From Desulfovibrio subterraneus (lineage in GTDB: Bacteria; Desulfobacterota; Desulfovibrionia; Desulfovibrionales; Desulfovibrionaceae): a stretch of 64,000 nucleotides of DNA. Shown here in pieces: positions 1 to 8,878 of this stretch. Each line of letters starts with the position of its first letter. Positions within the stretch are counted from its first letter, which is position 1. A model generated the notes under the pieces. The model made no database searches, was not told the origin of the DNA, and was given only the letters and a program-made list of their open reading frames with translations. Position numbers and translations under genes: made by a program. The DNA lies in NCBI RefSeq assembly GCF_013340285.1, contig NZ_BLVO01000004.1, positions 62,001-126,000 of the forward strand. Direction: 5' to 3'.

Positions 1-200
1 TTTTCGTCCAGTGTAAGGGAAATAACCCCCTCAGCATAGCCGGTAACACCGATAAGACCTGTAACATCGCCAACCGCAGTCCGGCGGGCGTTGATATACG
101 GCTTGCCGGGACGGGCTTCCACCATGGCCATGGTGCCAAGCACATCGATGACGGCAGCAAGAAAGGGGTTTATGAAACTTACGTTATATTGCGCACTCAT
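1..200 (-). CDS. cheX: CheX-family chemotaxis protein, N-terminal part (cut by left edge)
   Basis: The reading frame opens with ATG at 198-200 and runs off the left edge. It encodes MSAQYNVSFINPFL, then a VLGTMAMVEARPGKPY segment and TGLIGVTGYAEGVISLTLDE. This matches the start of the CheX/CheC-like domain (family knowledge: CheX dephosphorylates CheY-P; stand-alone CheX-like proteins are common in Deltaproteobacteria). Catalytic residues lie outside the window, so activity cannot be judged. It lies downstream of the HDOD and cheR genes on the same strand, which fits a chemotaxis or signalling cluster, although a strong hairpin at 267-290 separates it from the HDOD gene. Confidence 0.7.
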   Translation of the reverse strand, partial: MSAQYNVSFINPFLAAVIDVLGTMAMVEARPGKPYINARRTAVGDVTGLIGVTGYAEGVISLTLDE

Positions 201-262
201 GAGAGTTGTTCTTCCAGTGAGCGAACGAGTTGTCAAGTGGAAGCGAGGGGAAGATGAGGTTC

Positions 263-290
263 AAAAGGCCGGAATAACGTTATTCCGGCC
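263..290 (-). terminator. Palindromic terminator after the HDOD gene
   Basis: A perfect 24-nt palindrome at 267-290 (arms GGCCGGAATAAC / GTTATTCCGGCC) is followed on the minus strand by TTTT. It lies just past the stop of the HDOD gene, as expected for an intrinsic terminator. cheX beyond it may therefore be transcribed separately or by read-through. Confidence 0.7.
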
Positions 291-300
291 TCCTTGCACA

Positions 301-1356
301 CTACAGGAAAGAGGCAAACAATTCGTCGATGTGATTGTCGAACAAACCGACGATGGTCACCAGATCGCTGGATTTCAGCGGCAGCCGTTCCCATGCCCCC
401 TCTTCCATCCCCGGCAGCACATACATGGACCCCAGGGATATCTCCATGGCGTTGGTCATGTTGTCAGCCAACTGAATAATGGAAGCCGCCAGAGGATCCT
501 GAGCACCGGAAGGCTTATGGTGCCATGTCATGGCATCTACGAGGGATGACGGAAAACGCCATTCATTCAGCAGCATGTTGCCTACATCAGTATGATCGAA
601 TCCCAGCACGTCACGCTCTGCATCCACCAGCGGCAGCATGTTCTCACGGGCATACAGAAGCGTCTGGACCGATGCATACGGAAGCTTCTTGAAAATGATC
701 AGGCGGCCCACGTCATGCAGCAACCCTGCCGTGAAGAATTTGTCGGCCTTCAGTCCGTCTATCTTGGAGGCTATGAGCTTGGCAAATACGCCGCAGCTCA
801 CTGAATGCTTCCAGAAGGTTTTCACATCCATCAGTTCCGGAGGAATATCCTTGAACACCTTGATAGCGGAAATGCCGAGAGCAAGGTTCGAGACTTCCGT
901 CACCCCCACAAGGGCGATGGCGTGCGTCACGTCTTCCACCGTTTCCAGAAGACCGTAAAAGGGGCTGTTCACCAGTTTGAGCAGCTTGGCGGTGAGCTCC
1001 ATATCGTTACTGACGATACGGGCCACGTCCTCCGCCGAACTGGTCGGAGAATCCAGCACTTCCTTGATGCGGAAATACACATCGGGAAACGAGGCAAGCT
1101 GCGCTTCGCTGTCTGCAAGTGATTTGGGATCAACCAACCCCGGCGTGAATGTATCCTTGAGATATTCCGTATTCCGGGTAAGACGAGCATCTTCGTCCGG
1201 AATCTCCCATCCCAATCCCAGCGCCGCGCTGGTACGGAACACACTCAAACGGTACAACTCCGCAATAGCGTCGTTGTCATGGTCGGTATACATGAAAAAG
1301 TTGCGCACATATTCTTCGCTGAGCGCCATCTGGGCTGCGGGCGATTCGGGTTTCAT
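301..1356 (-). CDS. HDOD-domain signalling protein
   Basis: A 351-residue cytoplasmic protein. The HDOD domain covers roughly residues 85-290, with FPDVYFRIKEVLDSP, a SNDMELTAKLLKLVNSPFYG segment and an HD-like LLHDVGRL motif near residue 215, then WHHKPSG. HDOD proteins are degenerate relatives of HD phosphohydrolases that usually act as non-enzymatic signalling modules near chemotaxis and c-di-GMP genes. The N-terminal 80 residues match nothing I recognise. It lies 75 nt downstream of cheR on the same strand and upstream of cheX, so it probably belongs to the same signalling cluster. Confidence 0.8.
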   Translation of the reverse strand: MKPESPAAQMALSEEYVRNFFMYTDHDNDAIAELYRLSVFRTSAALGLGWEIPDEDARLTRNTEYLKDTFTPGLVDPKSLADSEAQLASFPDVYFRIKEVLDSPTSSAEDVARIVSNDMELTAKLLKLVNSPFYGLLETVEDVTHAIALVGVTEVSNLALGISAIKVFKDIPPELMDVKTFWKHSVSCGVFAKLIASKIDGLKADKFFTAGLLHDVGRLIIFKKLPYASVQTLLYARENMLPLVDAERDVLGFDHTDVGNMLLNEWRFPSSLVDAMTWHHKPSGAQDPLAASIIQLADNMTNAMEISLGSMYVLPGMEEGAWERLPLKSSDLVTIVGLFDNHIDELFASFL

Positions 1357-1431
1357 GCCATTCCTCCGTTTGGCTGATTACGCCTTGGGGCACACGTGAC
1401 TGTCCGGTTCGTTGCCTTCATTCGCAACGCA

Positions 1432-2430
1432 CTAGCCTTCCTTCCGGTAGCACATGCCGCCGGGTTTGAGCACCGGCTTGAATGCGGTGGAAAGCTTGTG
1501 GATACTCTCTGAATGACCGAGGAACAGATAGCCCCCGGGAACCAGATTGTCATAGAAGGCAGTGATGACGCTCTGCTTCATCGGATCATCAAAATAGATG
1601 ATCACGTTGCGGCAGAACACGATGTGCGACTTGGGAACACGCTTGAGCGCCATGCCATCACTCAGGTTTATCGGCCCGAAATTGATAAGCTTCTTGATGC
1701 GTGGCTTGACTCTGAAGTTGTCCCCTTCCTGATCGAAGTACTTGGCAATGATGCCCTTCGGGGTGGTACGCAGGGAGTATTCCGTATACAGCCCCTCTTT
1801 CGCCTTGGTGAGCATGGCGGGAGAAAGGTCGTTGGCCGTGATACGTATGTTCCAGCCGATGACGGACATACCCAGAACTTCACTGATCATGATGGCGAGG
1901 GTGTAAGGTTCCTCACCCGATGAACAGCCGGCGGACCAGATGAACAGTTCTTTGCGGCCAGCCGCCTCCTGTTCCTTGATTATGTCCTTGAGTATGTCGT
2001 TCTGGAAAATGCCGAGCTGGCGTACATCCCGGTAAAAACTGGTTTCATTTGTGGTCACCTTTTCGCAGAGCTTGTCCATCTCAAGGGTCTTGTTCCGGTC
2101 AAGACGCAGATAGTCATAATATTCCTTGAAGGTCTTGAGTCCAAGCTCCTGCAGGCGCGACCCCAGACGGTTCTCAAGCAGATATTTCCGCTTGTCGGGA
2201 ATGCTGATGCCAGTCTTCTCGTAGATGAAGGCACTCAGCTGAGCGAACTCGTCGTCTGAGATCTTGGGGGTTTTGCGCAACGAAAGCCCACCTGAAAAGG
2301 CGCGCTCCTGTTTGCTTAAATCGGTCATGAGTCCGCCGGTTCTGCCGCCGGGCAAACCTGTGGATGCTGTCGCCCGGGCACCCGCCGCTGTGGTTGTGGA
2401 CCCGAATTTACCGGATGATAACAAGGCCAT
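1432..2430 (-). CDS. cheR: CheR-type protein-glutamate methyltransferase
   Basis: A 332-residue SAM-dependent methyltransferase of the CheR family, which methylates glutamates of chemoreceptors. The N-terminal all-alpha CheR domain starts near residue 45 (FAQLSAFIYEKTGISI), followed by NETSFYRD, the SAM-binding segment IWSAGCSSGEEPYT, and CRNVIIYF late in the domain. The ATG at 2430 is preceded by GAGGA with good spacing; an internal ATG at 2328 has only a weak site. The long start gives about 35 residues of low-complexity Ala/Gly/Thr sequence that most CheR proteins lack. No methylesterase or receptor gene is visible nearby. Confidence 0.9.
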   Translation of the reverse strand: MALLSSGKFGSTTTAAGARATASTGLPGGRTGGLMTDLSKQERAFSGGLSLRKTPKISDDEFAQLSAFIYEKTGISIPDKRKYLLENRLGSRLQELGLKTFKEYYDYLRLDRNKTLEMDKLCEKVTTNETSFYRDVRQLGIFQNDILKDIIKEQEAAGRKELFIWSAGCSSGEEPYTLAIMISEVLGMSVIGWNIRITANDLSPAMLTKAKEGLYTEYSLRTTPKGIIAKYFDQEGDNFRVKPRIKKLINFGPINLSDGMALKRVPKSHIVFCRNVIIYFDDPMKQSVITAFYDNLVPGGYLFLGHSESIHKLSTAFKPVLKPGGMCYRKEG

Positions 2431-2521
2431 TGTTTCCTCATTTGTTATCAGAAGGTTATCTGGAATACTTTACAGTATACCTCGCAAGAAAACAAAGGCA
2501 ACAAAAAACTCGAAACTCCTG

Positions 2522-3652
2522 TTATAACGCTTTGCCTTGCAACTTGTTTCCGAAGAACCGCAGGAGGATATCATTCACGGCCTTATGCACTGCCTCCCGG
2601 TCCGCGCTGCCCGAATCCCGGCATATGGCAGGATAATTCGCCTGCATGCGCTCCGAACAAACCGAGTGAAGGGTAAAGCTCGTTGCATCGGACAATATAA
2701 AATAGCTGGTACTTTCCGGCAGCAACGTGCGCAGATACCGTGCATGCAGGTCCGGCATATTCATGGCGTCCTGTTCCGCCTCGATCATCACCACGGGTAC
2801 CTGCATGGAAGCCACCCCCTGCGCCGTGAAGAGCATTCCGTAGCCCGGGGCCAGAAGCGCAAGGCACCTGACTCTGGGGTCCTGCCAGGCACGGCCTTCA
2901 ACTGGCAACAGCTGCTGCGGGGTCTTCTCCATGAAACGGGCAAGGCGCGCATGGGACCATTCGGAACAATAGGGATCATCCATACCCGCCCGCGTGCAAT
3001 AGGTGCGCAACCCCGCTGGGTCGGGCACGGCTCCCGCCAGCAGCATGGCACCGGCGGCACCGGCTCCGTAGCCGATCACGCCAATGCTGCTCATATCGGC
3101 AATGGGGCCAAGTTCCGGATGCGCGGCCACGACATCCAGCGCCTGCTGCAGATGGTACGGTCTGTCGGTCACCTGATGTTCCGTGTAGATGCGGGAGGTA
3201 TCAAGGTAATTATCGCCGGGATGCGTGGGGGCAATAACCACAAATCCCCTTCGCGCCAGAAATTCCGCCGTATCATGGTGTGACAGGCCCGATTCCGCGG
3301 CAGCGTGGGAAAGGAGGATTACCGGAAACTTACCCTCTTCAGGCATCCCTTCACGGGCGGCGGAGAGAGTATACGGCTCAAGAAACACCGGCCGCTCGGG
3401 ACGAATAGTCGGATACCATACATAAATGGCTATCCGCGATCCTGAGTTCTCTTCCCATGCGTTCAGGATATGCAGCCCCACCCGGCCGCCATCCGACTCG
3501 CCCGCACCCATGGTCCATCCCGGCACCGCAAGACACAGCAGGCACGGTACTACCGCACAGAAAACCAACAGCTTTCCCGCAAGACCGGAGACCGGCCCGG
3601 CAACGCCTCGCACACAAGAACCGGCCACCCGCCGCAATGACAATATTAGCAT
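2522..3652 (-). CDS. Exported alpha/beta-hydrolase-like protein with substituted nucleophile
   Basis: From the ATG at 3652 (GGAG with 5-6 nt spacing) the product has 376 residues. The open frame extends upstream to 3829, but that part lacks a ribosome site. A hydrophobic segment near residues 25-45 (LLVFCAVVPCLLCLAV) suggests a signal peptide or membrane anchor. The body resembles the dienelactone hydrolase / PAF-acetylhydrolase group: PVILLSHAAAESG oxyanion strand, FVVIAPTHPGDN, an acid-strand segment VVMIEAEQDAMN and a late His in FTLHS. The nucleophile elbow, normally GxSxG, reads GYGAG, so the catalytic Ser is replaced by Gly. It may be a pseudo-hydrolase. Substrate unknown. Confidence 0.65.
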   Translation of the reverse strand: MLILSLRRVAGSCVRGVAGPVSGLAGKLLVFCAVVPCLLCLAVPGWTMGAGESDGGRVGLHILNAWEENSGSRIAIYVWYPTIRPERPVFLEPYTLSAAREGMPEEGKFPVILLSHAAAESGLSHHDTAEFLARRGFVVIAPTHPGDNYLDTSRIYTEHQVTDRPYHLQQALDVVAAHPELGPIADMSSIGVIGYGAGAAGAMLLAGAVPDPAGLRTYCTRAGMDDPYCSEWSHARLARFMEKTPQQLLPVEGRAWQDPRVRCLALLAPGYGMLFTAQGVASMQVPVVMIEAEQDAMNMPDLHARYLRTLLPESTSYFILSDATSFTLHSVCSERMQANYPAICRDSGSADREAVHKAVNDILLRFFGNKLQGKAL

Positions 3653-4068
3653 AATCACTCCGATACGAAATTGCGCAACAGGTAGCCTATCCGGAAACCC
3701 GAAGCAAGCAGAACAAGGCCCTACGCCGCCCGGCCGTCTCCCCCCTTCATGGCCCACGGCACAAGACCTGTGAGCCTTCCCGGCCATACCATTCCTCCTG
3801 ATCCGCGAATGGACGTAGAGGAGTAGCACGCATCCTGAAAGGCTACGCGGAAACGCGCAAAATTTATTAATGTCGACAATCGACTGTTTTTCTTAGGGAT
3901 TGCCTTTCCATCTGAATTTCATATATATTCCCCTGCTTCTCACGCTTGCGATTTTTGTGGTACATTCTGCATGAAAATGCGCAGGAATTGCTGAAAAATG
4001 CAGCAATACCCCTGAATTACGCTTTTGTATAAAAAAACTTGCGAAGCATTTGGGTATTTAAACAATTT

Positions 4069-4097
4069 TTGACAATTCCGTCTTTCCACGTTAGTGT
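4069..4097 (+). promoter_or_regulatory. Possible sigma-70 promoter of the liv operon
   Basis: TTGACA at 4069-4074 is followed after 17 nt by TAGTGT at 4092-4097. The -35 is perfect and the -10 poor. It lies in the 560-nt gap between the divergent hydrolase gene and livJ. The rest of the gap (about 3660-4060) is AT-rich, with no ORF I would support. Confidence 0.35.
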
Positions 4098-4110
4098 GCC
4101 ACGCAGTATG

Positions 4111-4150
4111 CTCCGAGATCCCTTTATGGATCTTGGTGTAAAATTCGGAG
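4111..4150 (+). promoter_or_regulatory. Nested hairpin in the livJ leader
   Basis: CTCCGA at 4111-4116 can pair with TCGGAG at 4145-4150, and between them AGATCC (4116-4121) can pair with GGATCT (4128-4133). The structure ends about 65 nt before the livJ start. It could be a leader regulatory element; no riboswitch class is recognised. Confidence 0.3.
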
Positions 4151-4214
4151 GTTGAGGAGAGTGGTTAGGGATCATCTTTACTCCATATGTTGAGCGACAA
4201 TGAGGAGAGCTTCG

Positions 4215-5333
4215 ATGAAGAAATTGATTCACGCGCTGTTACTCGGACTGGTGCTGTCACTGATGCTGTCGGGAATTTCCTGGGCCGACACCATCAAGAT
4301 CGGCGTGCAGGCCCCCCTGACGGGCAAATATGCCTCCGAAGGGCAGGACATGAAGAACATTGTGGACATTCTTGCAGAAAAAGTGAACGCCGCTGGGGGC
4401 GTGAACGGCAAGAAGGTTGAAATCATCGCGGAAGACGACGCGTTTGATCCCAAAACGGCCGCACTGGCCGCACAGCGCCTGACCACCAGCGGAGTGGTTG
4501 CAGTCATAGGCACTTACGGTTCCGCCATCACGGAAGCCGCACAGGGTATCTACGACGAGGCGGAAGTCATTCAGATCGCCACCGGTTCCACCATGGTGCG
4601 TCTGACTGAAAAAGGCATGAAGTATTTCTTCCGCACCTGCCCCCGCGATGACGCGCAGGGCGCAGCTGCTGCCAGCATCATCAAGAGCTTCGGCAGCAAG
4701 CGCATCGCCATTCTGCATGACAACAGCTCCTACTCCAAGGGTCTGGCAGAAGAAACCAAGGCGCTGCTCGATCCTTCCACCATCGTATTCTACGATGCTC
4801 TTACTCCCGGCGAACAGGACTACACCACCATTCTGACCAAGGTCAAAGGCTCCAACCCTGACCTGCTCTACTTCCCCGGCTACTACAACGAAGCCGGTCT
4901 GCTGCTCCGTCAGAAGATGGAAATGAAGTGGAACGTGCCCATGCTGGGCGGCGATGCCACCAACAATGCCGACCTCGTGAAGATCGCCGGTGTTGAAGCT
5001 GCCAAGGGATTCATGTTTGTAGGCCCTCCCGGTGTTAACGACCTGGACGATCCCGCCACCAAGGAATTTCTTGCAACGTACAAGGCCCGTTTCAACGTCA
5101 TGCCCGCTTCCATATGGTCCGTATTCGCAGGTGATGCATTCAACGTTATCATCGAAGCCGTCAAGCAGACCGGTTCCACCGAGCCTGAAAAGATCGCTGA
5201 ATACTTCCACAAGGGTCTGAAGGACTACCCGAGCCTCACCGGCACCATATCTTTTGATGCCAAGGGTGACCGCGCAGGTAAGTTCTACCGCCTGAGCAAG
5301 GTCAACGAGAAGGGCGAATTCATCCTTCAGTAA
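4215..5333 (+). CDS. livJ: Branched-chain amino acid ABC transporter, periplasmic binding protein
   Basis: A 372-residue periplasmic binding protein of the Leu/Ile/Val (family 4) class. The ATG at 4215 follows GAGGAG with 8-nt spacing and opens a clean signal peptide (MKKLIHALLLGLVLSLML...SWA); the ATG at 4200 lacks such a site. The mature part starts with DTIKIGVQAPLTGKYASEGQ, typical of the type I fold, and continues with VVAVIGTYGSAITEAA and LLYFPGYYNEAG. It is followed by two permease and two ATPase genes, giving a complete five-gene importer. The exact amino acid preference cannot be read from sequence. Confidence 0.92.
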   Translation: MKKLIHALLLGLVLSLMLSGISWADTIKIGVQAPLTGKYASEGQDMKNIVDILAEKVNAAGGVNGKKVEIIAEDDAFDPKTAALAAQRLTTSGVVAVIGTYGSAITEAAQGIYDEAEVIQIATGSTMVRLTEKGMKYFFRTCPRDDAQGAAAASIIKSFGSKRIAILHDNSSYSKGLAEETKALLDPSTIVFYDALTPGEQDYTTILTKVKGSNPDLLYFPGYYNEAGLLLRQKMEMKWNVPMLGGDATNNADLVKIAGVEAAKGFMFVGPPGVNDLDDPATKEFLATYKARFNVMPASIWSVFAGDAFNVIIEAVKQTGSTEPEKIAEYFHKGLKDYPSLTGTISFDAKGDRAGKFYRLSKVNEKGEFILQ

Positions 5334-5420
5334 CCTTTCGGCCCGTTCGCGGGGCGCGGACGGCCAGACCGGCCGCGCCCCGATTTTCGCTGCGCTTCAT
5401 CTGCTACCACGGGACACTCC

Positions 5421-6326
5421 ATGGAAGAGTTTTTTCAGCAATTGACCAACGGTCTTGCGGTGGGAGGCATCTATGCCCTTATCGCATTGGGATACACCAT
5501 GGTGTATGGTGTACTTAAGCTTATCAACTTTGCTCACGGCGATCTGTTCACCATAGGGGCCTTTCTGGGGCTCACGCTGCTCACCTCGCTGGGACTGACC
5601 GACCATCTGGGAGCTTTCGCCGGAGTGGTGGTGCTGGCTGCGATGGTTATCGTGCTGGTTGGCCTCATCGGATTCCTGCTTGAGCGCACGGCATATCGCC
5701 CGCTGCGCAATTCTCCCCGCCTTTCCGCCGTGGTGAGCGCACTCGGGGCTTCCATCTTTTTCCAGAATGCCGTCATGCTCATCTGGGGTGCCCGCCCTCT
5801 GGTCTATCCTCATAACATCCTGCCCAAGACCATCGTCTCGATCTTCGGCATGGATGTTCCGCTTGTGCGCATCATCATGCTGGGCACGTCGCTCGTGCTG
5901 ATGTACGCCCTGTATTATCTCACCCACAAGACCAAGATCGGCGCAGCCATCCGCGCCGCGGCCATAGATCAGGGCGCGGCCAAGCTCATGGGCATTGACG
6001 TGAACCGCGTCATTGCTCTGGTGTTCTGTATCGGACCCGCACTGGGCGGTGCCGCAGGCGTGATGGTCGGCCTCTACTACGGCCAGATCAGCTTCACCAT
6101 GGGCTGGCTCTACGGTCTCAAGGCATTTACCGCAGCCATTCTCGGCGGCATCGGCAACATCCCCGGTGCCATGGTCGGCGGCCTTCTGCTCGGCGTTATC
6201 GAATCATTGGGTGCCGCCTACATCTCGATCGCATGGAAGGACGCCATTTCCTTCCTCGTACTCATTCTCATTCTGATAATCAGACCCACCGGACTGCTCG
6301 GCGAAAGGGTGGCAGACAAGGTATGA
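5421..6326 (+). CDS. livH: Branched-chain amino acid ABC transporter permease LivH
   Basis: A 301-residue inner-membrane permease with about eight hydrophobic segments. It opens with FFQQLTNGLAVGGIYALIALGYTMVYGVLKLINFAHGD split across the first two helices, and ends with the family's GGIGNIPGAMVGG and LIIRPTGLLGE segments. The gene follows livJ by about 85 nt, and its TGA stop overlaps the livM start (ATGA), so translation is probably coupled. LivH pairs with LivM to form the translocation channel. Confidence 0.95.
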   Translation: MEEFFQQLTNGLAVGGIYALIALGYTMVYGVLKLINFAHGDLFTIGAFLGLTLLTSLGLTDHLGAFAGVVVLAAMVIVLVGLIGFLLERTAYRPLRNSPRLSAVVSALGASIFFQNAVMLIWGARPLVYPHNILPKTIVSIFGMDVPLVRIIMLGTSLVLMYALYYLTHKTKIGAAIRAAAIDQGAAKLMGIDVNRVIALVFCIGPALGGAAGVMVGLYYGQISFTMGWLYGLKAFTAAILGGIGNIPGAMVGGLLLGVIESLGAAYISIAWKDAISFLVLILILIIRPTGLLGERVADKV

Positions 6327-7312
6327 TGGATAAACGCACACTCGCGCTGTTTGCTGGCTGTATCCTGTTCGGCATTCTGCCCATGTTCATCAACCCATAC
6401 TGGACCGACGTATTGAACAACGTGGGCCTGTATACCATTCTGGCGCTCAGCCTGAATATCATCCTCGGCCATGCCGGACTGTTCCACATGGGCCATGCCG
6501 CCTTCTACGCTGTAGGTGCCTACACCACAGCCATTCTGAACACCCAGTACGGCGTACCGGTCATGTACACCATGCCCCTTGCCGGACTTCTGGCAGGCAT
6601 TTTTGCCTTGATCGTGGCGCGTCCCATCATCCACCTGCGCGGCGACTATCTGCTTATCGTCACCATCGGGATCGTGGAAATCGTACGCATTGCCCTTGTG
6701 AACGACATTTTCGGCCTCACAGGCGGTGCCAACGGCATTTTCGGCATTGCCCGCCCCTCCATGTTCGGTTTCAAGATCAAGAAGCCGGAACACTTCTTCT
6801 ACCTGATATGGGGCTTCTGTCTGCTCACCATCTTCTTCATGCACAGGCTTGAGAATTCCCGCTTCGGGCGGGCGCTCAACTATATCAAGGAAGACGATGT
6901 CGCGGCGGAAGGCTCCGGCATAGACACGGCCTACTACAAGCTTATCGCGTTTGTACTCGGTGCTTTCTGGGCAGGAATGACCGGCACCATCTTCGCCGCA
7001 AAGATGACCATCATCTCCCCTGAATCCTTCTCTTTCTGGGAATCCGTCGTGCTCTTCACCATCGTCATCCTCGGCGGCATGGGCTCCATACGCGGCGTGC
7101 TGGTGGGTGCATTCCTCATCATCGGACTGCCGGAACTGTTCCGCGAACTTGCCATGTGGCGTATGCTGGTCTTCGGTCTGGCCATGATCCTGATGATGAT
7201 CTTCCGCACACAGGGTCTCATTCCGCCTCCTCCCCGCAAGTACGATGTACTTGCCTATCTTAAGGATGCAATAAAGCCGTCCGCTGCCTCCGCAGAAGGA
7301 GGTGCACGCTGA
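6323..7312 (+). CDS. livM: Branched-chain amino acid ABC transporter permease LivM
   Basis: A 329-residue permease read from the ATG at 6323, which overlaps the livH stop; the longer open frame from 6233 would overlap livH by 90 nt and is not used. Family segments include YTILALSLNIILGHAGL, GAYTTAILN, a GGANGIFGIARP loop and ILGGMGSIRGVLVGA. It ends with the overlap ATGA into livG. It forms the membrane channel with LivH. Confidence 0.94.
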   Translation: MMDKRTLALFAGCILFGILPMFINPYWTDVLNNVGLYTILALSLNIILGHAGLFHMGHAAFYAVGAYTTAILNTQYGVPVMYTMPLAGLLAGIFALIVARPIIHLRGDYLLIVTIGIVEIVRIALVNDIFGLTGGANGIFGIARPSMFGFKIKKPEHFFYLIWGFCLLTIFFMHRLENSRFGRALNYIKEDDVAAEGSGIDTAYYKLIAFVLGAFWAGMTGTIFAAKMTIISPESFSFWESVVLFTIVILGGMGSIRGVLVGAFLIIGLPELFRELAMWRMLVFGLAMILMMIFRTQGLIPPPPRKYDVLAYLKDAIKPSAASAEGGAR

Positions 7313-8082
7313 TGAGCCTGGTGCAGCTGAAAGATCTTACCAAAACCTTCGGCGGCCTTGTGGCCGTGAATGATGTCTCGTTCAATGTGGAACAGGGTTC
7401 CATCGTGGGGCTCATCGGCCCCAACGGAGCCGGAAAGACCACAGTGTTCAACCTTATTACGGGCAACTATATCCCTGATACCGGACAGGTGCTCTTTGAC
7501 GGCAAGGATCTGGTGGGCATGCGCACGAACCGTATCGTGCAGCATGGCATTGCCCGTACCTTCCAGACCATCCGGCTGTTCCAGAACATGAGCGCTCTGG
7601 AAAACGTGCTCTCGGGCTGCCACTGTCGCATGCAGTCCGGTGTGTTTTCCGCCATGTTCCGCACTCCCGCGCAAAAACGCGAGGAACGGCTTGCCGTGGA
7701 CCGCGCCATGGGTGAACTGCAGTTCGTGGGGCTTCTCGACCAGTGGAACAACGCTGCCAAGAACCTTTCCTACGGCAAGCAGCGTCTTCTGGAAATCGCA
7801 CGCGCCCTTGCCACGCAACCGCGGTTCATCATTCTTGATGAACCCGCAGGCGGCATGAACGATCAGGAAACTCAGGAACTTATTGAGCTCATCAAGGCTA
7901 TCCGCGACCGTGGCATCACCGTACTGCTCATTGAACACGACATGAGCCTTGTCATGAAGGTCTGCGAGCACCTTGTAGTGCTGGAATACGGAGCCGTTAT
8001 CGCACAGGGCGGCCCCAGTGAGATCAAGAACAATCCGCGCGTCATCGAGGCCTACCTCGGTGTCGACGACGATTTGCTCTAG
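7312..8082 (+). CDS. livG: Branched-chain amino acid ABC transporter ATPase LivG
   Basis: A 256-residue cytoplasmic ATPase. It carries a Walker A motif GPNGAGKTT near residue 37, a signature region LSYGKQRLLEIARAL, and Walker B FIILDEPAGGMN, plus the LivG-type insert after the Q-loop. The signature has LSYG in place of LSGG, which is usual for LivG. The start codon overlaps the livM stop. It works as a heterodimer with LivF. Confidence 0.95.
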   Translation: MSLVQLKDLTKTFGGLVAVNDVSFNVEQGSIVGLIGPNGAGKTTVFNLITGNYIPDTGQVLFDGKDLVGMRTNRIVQHGIARTFQTIRLFQNMSALENVLSGCHCRMQSGVFSAMFRTPAQKREERLAVDRAMGELQFVGLLDQWNNAAKNLSYGKQRLLEIARALATQPRFIILDEPAGGMNDQETQELIELIKAIRDRGITVLLIEHDMSLVMKVCEHLVVLEYGAVIAQGGPSEIKNNPRVIEAYLGVDDDLL

Positions 8083-8095
8083 GGAGATTGCCGGA

Positions 8096-8806
8096 ATGCT
8101 CGAAATTCGTAACCTGCATGTGAACTACGGCAATGTGGAAGCCCTGCACGGAATCAATCTTTCCGTGCAGAAAGGGGAAATCGTCACCATTCTCGGTGCC
8201 AACGGCGCGGGAAAATCCACCACCCTCAACGCCATCTGCGGACTCGTAAAGGCAACCAAGGGCGAAATACTGTTCAACGGCGAGCCGCTGCATACCCAGC
8301 GGGCGCACACCATCGTATCCAAGGGCATAGCCCAGTCGCCGGAAGGCCGCCGCGTGTTCTCCACCCTCACGGTGGCGGAAAACATGATGCTCGGCGCCTT
8401 CACCATCAAGGACAAGGCGCTCATCAGCAAGAACGAGGATTGGATATATGATCTGTTCCCCCGTCTTGCCGAACGCCGCGACCAGCTGGCAGGCACTCTT
8501 TCAGGCGGTGAACAGCAGATGCTCGCCATCGGCCGCGCCCTCATGGCCAACCCGCGCATCCTGCTGCTGGATGAGCCGTCGCTCGGCCTTGCCCCCATTC
8601 TGGTGAAATCCATCTTCGACACAGTGCGTACCATCAACTCCCACGGCGTGACCGTGGTACTGGTGGAACAGAACGCCCGCGCAGCGCTCAAGCTGGCCAA
8701 CCGTGGCTATGTCATGGAAGTGGGTAACATCGTGCTCGAAGACAAGGCCGCAAGCCTGCTCAACAACCCGGATATCCAGAAGGCTTATCTGGGCGGCGGA
8801 CACTAG
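8096..8806 (+). CDS. livF: Branched-chain amino acid ABC transporter ATPase LivF
   Basis: A 236-residue ATPase starting at the ATG at 8096, 13 nt after livG, with AGGGAG just upstream. Walker A is GANGAGKST, the signature LSGGEQQMLAIGRAL, and Walker B ILLLDEPSLGLAP. The tail NPDIQKAYLGGGH is typical of LivF. The open frame upstream to 8018 overlaps livG and is not supported by a ribosome site. It is the last gene of the operon, closed by the terminator at 8836-8866. Confidence 0.95.
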   Translation: MLEIRNLHVNYGNVEALHGINLSVQKGEIVTILGANGAGKSTTLNAICGLVKATKGEILFNGEPLHTQRAHTIVSKGIAQSPEGRRVFSTLTVAENMMLGAFTIKDKALISKNEDWIYDLFPRLAERRDQLAGTLSGGEQQMLAIGRALMANPRILLLDEPSLGLAPILVKSIFDTVRTINSHGVTVVLVEQNARAALKLANRGYVMEVGNIVLEDKAASLLNNPDIQKAYLGGGH

Positions 8807-8835
8807 GCTCCCCACGAGGCTCACCTTGCAGACAC

Positions 8836-8866
8836 AAAAAAGCCCTCCTTCCGGAGGGCTTTTTCT
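8836..8866. terminator. Bidirectional terminator between livF and the SulP gene
   Basis: AGCCCTCC (8841-8848) pairs with GGAGGGCT (8853-8860). The stem has an A-run before it and a T-run after it, so it can end both the liv operon and the convergent SulP gene. Confidence 0.85.
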
Positions 8867-8878
8867 TTCACATATCCA

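Noticed and set aside
4017-4232. A 71-codon minus-strand frame in the livJ leader
   Set aside because: No ribosome site, no similarity, and it would cover the livJ ribosome site and signal peptide.
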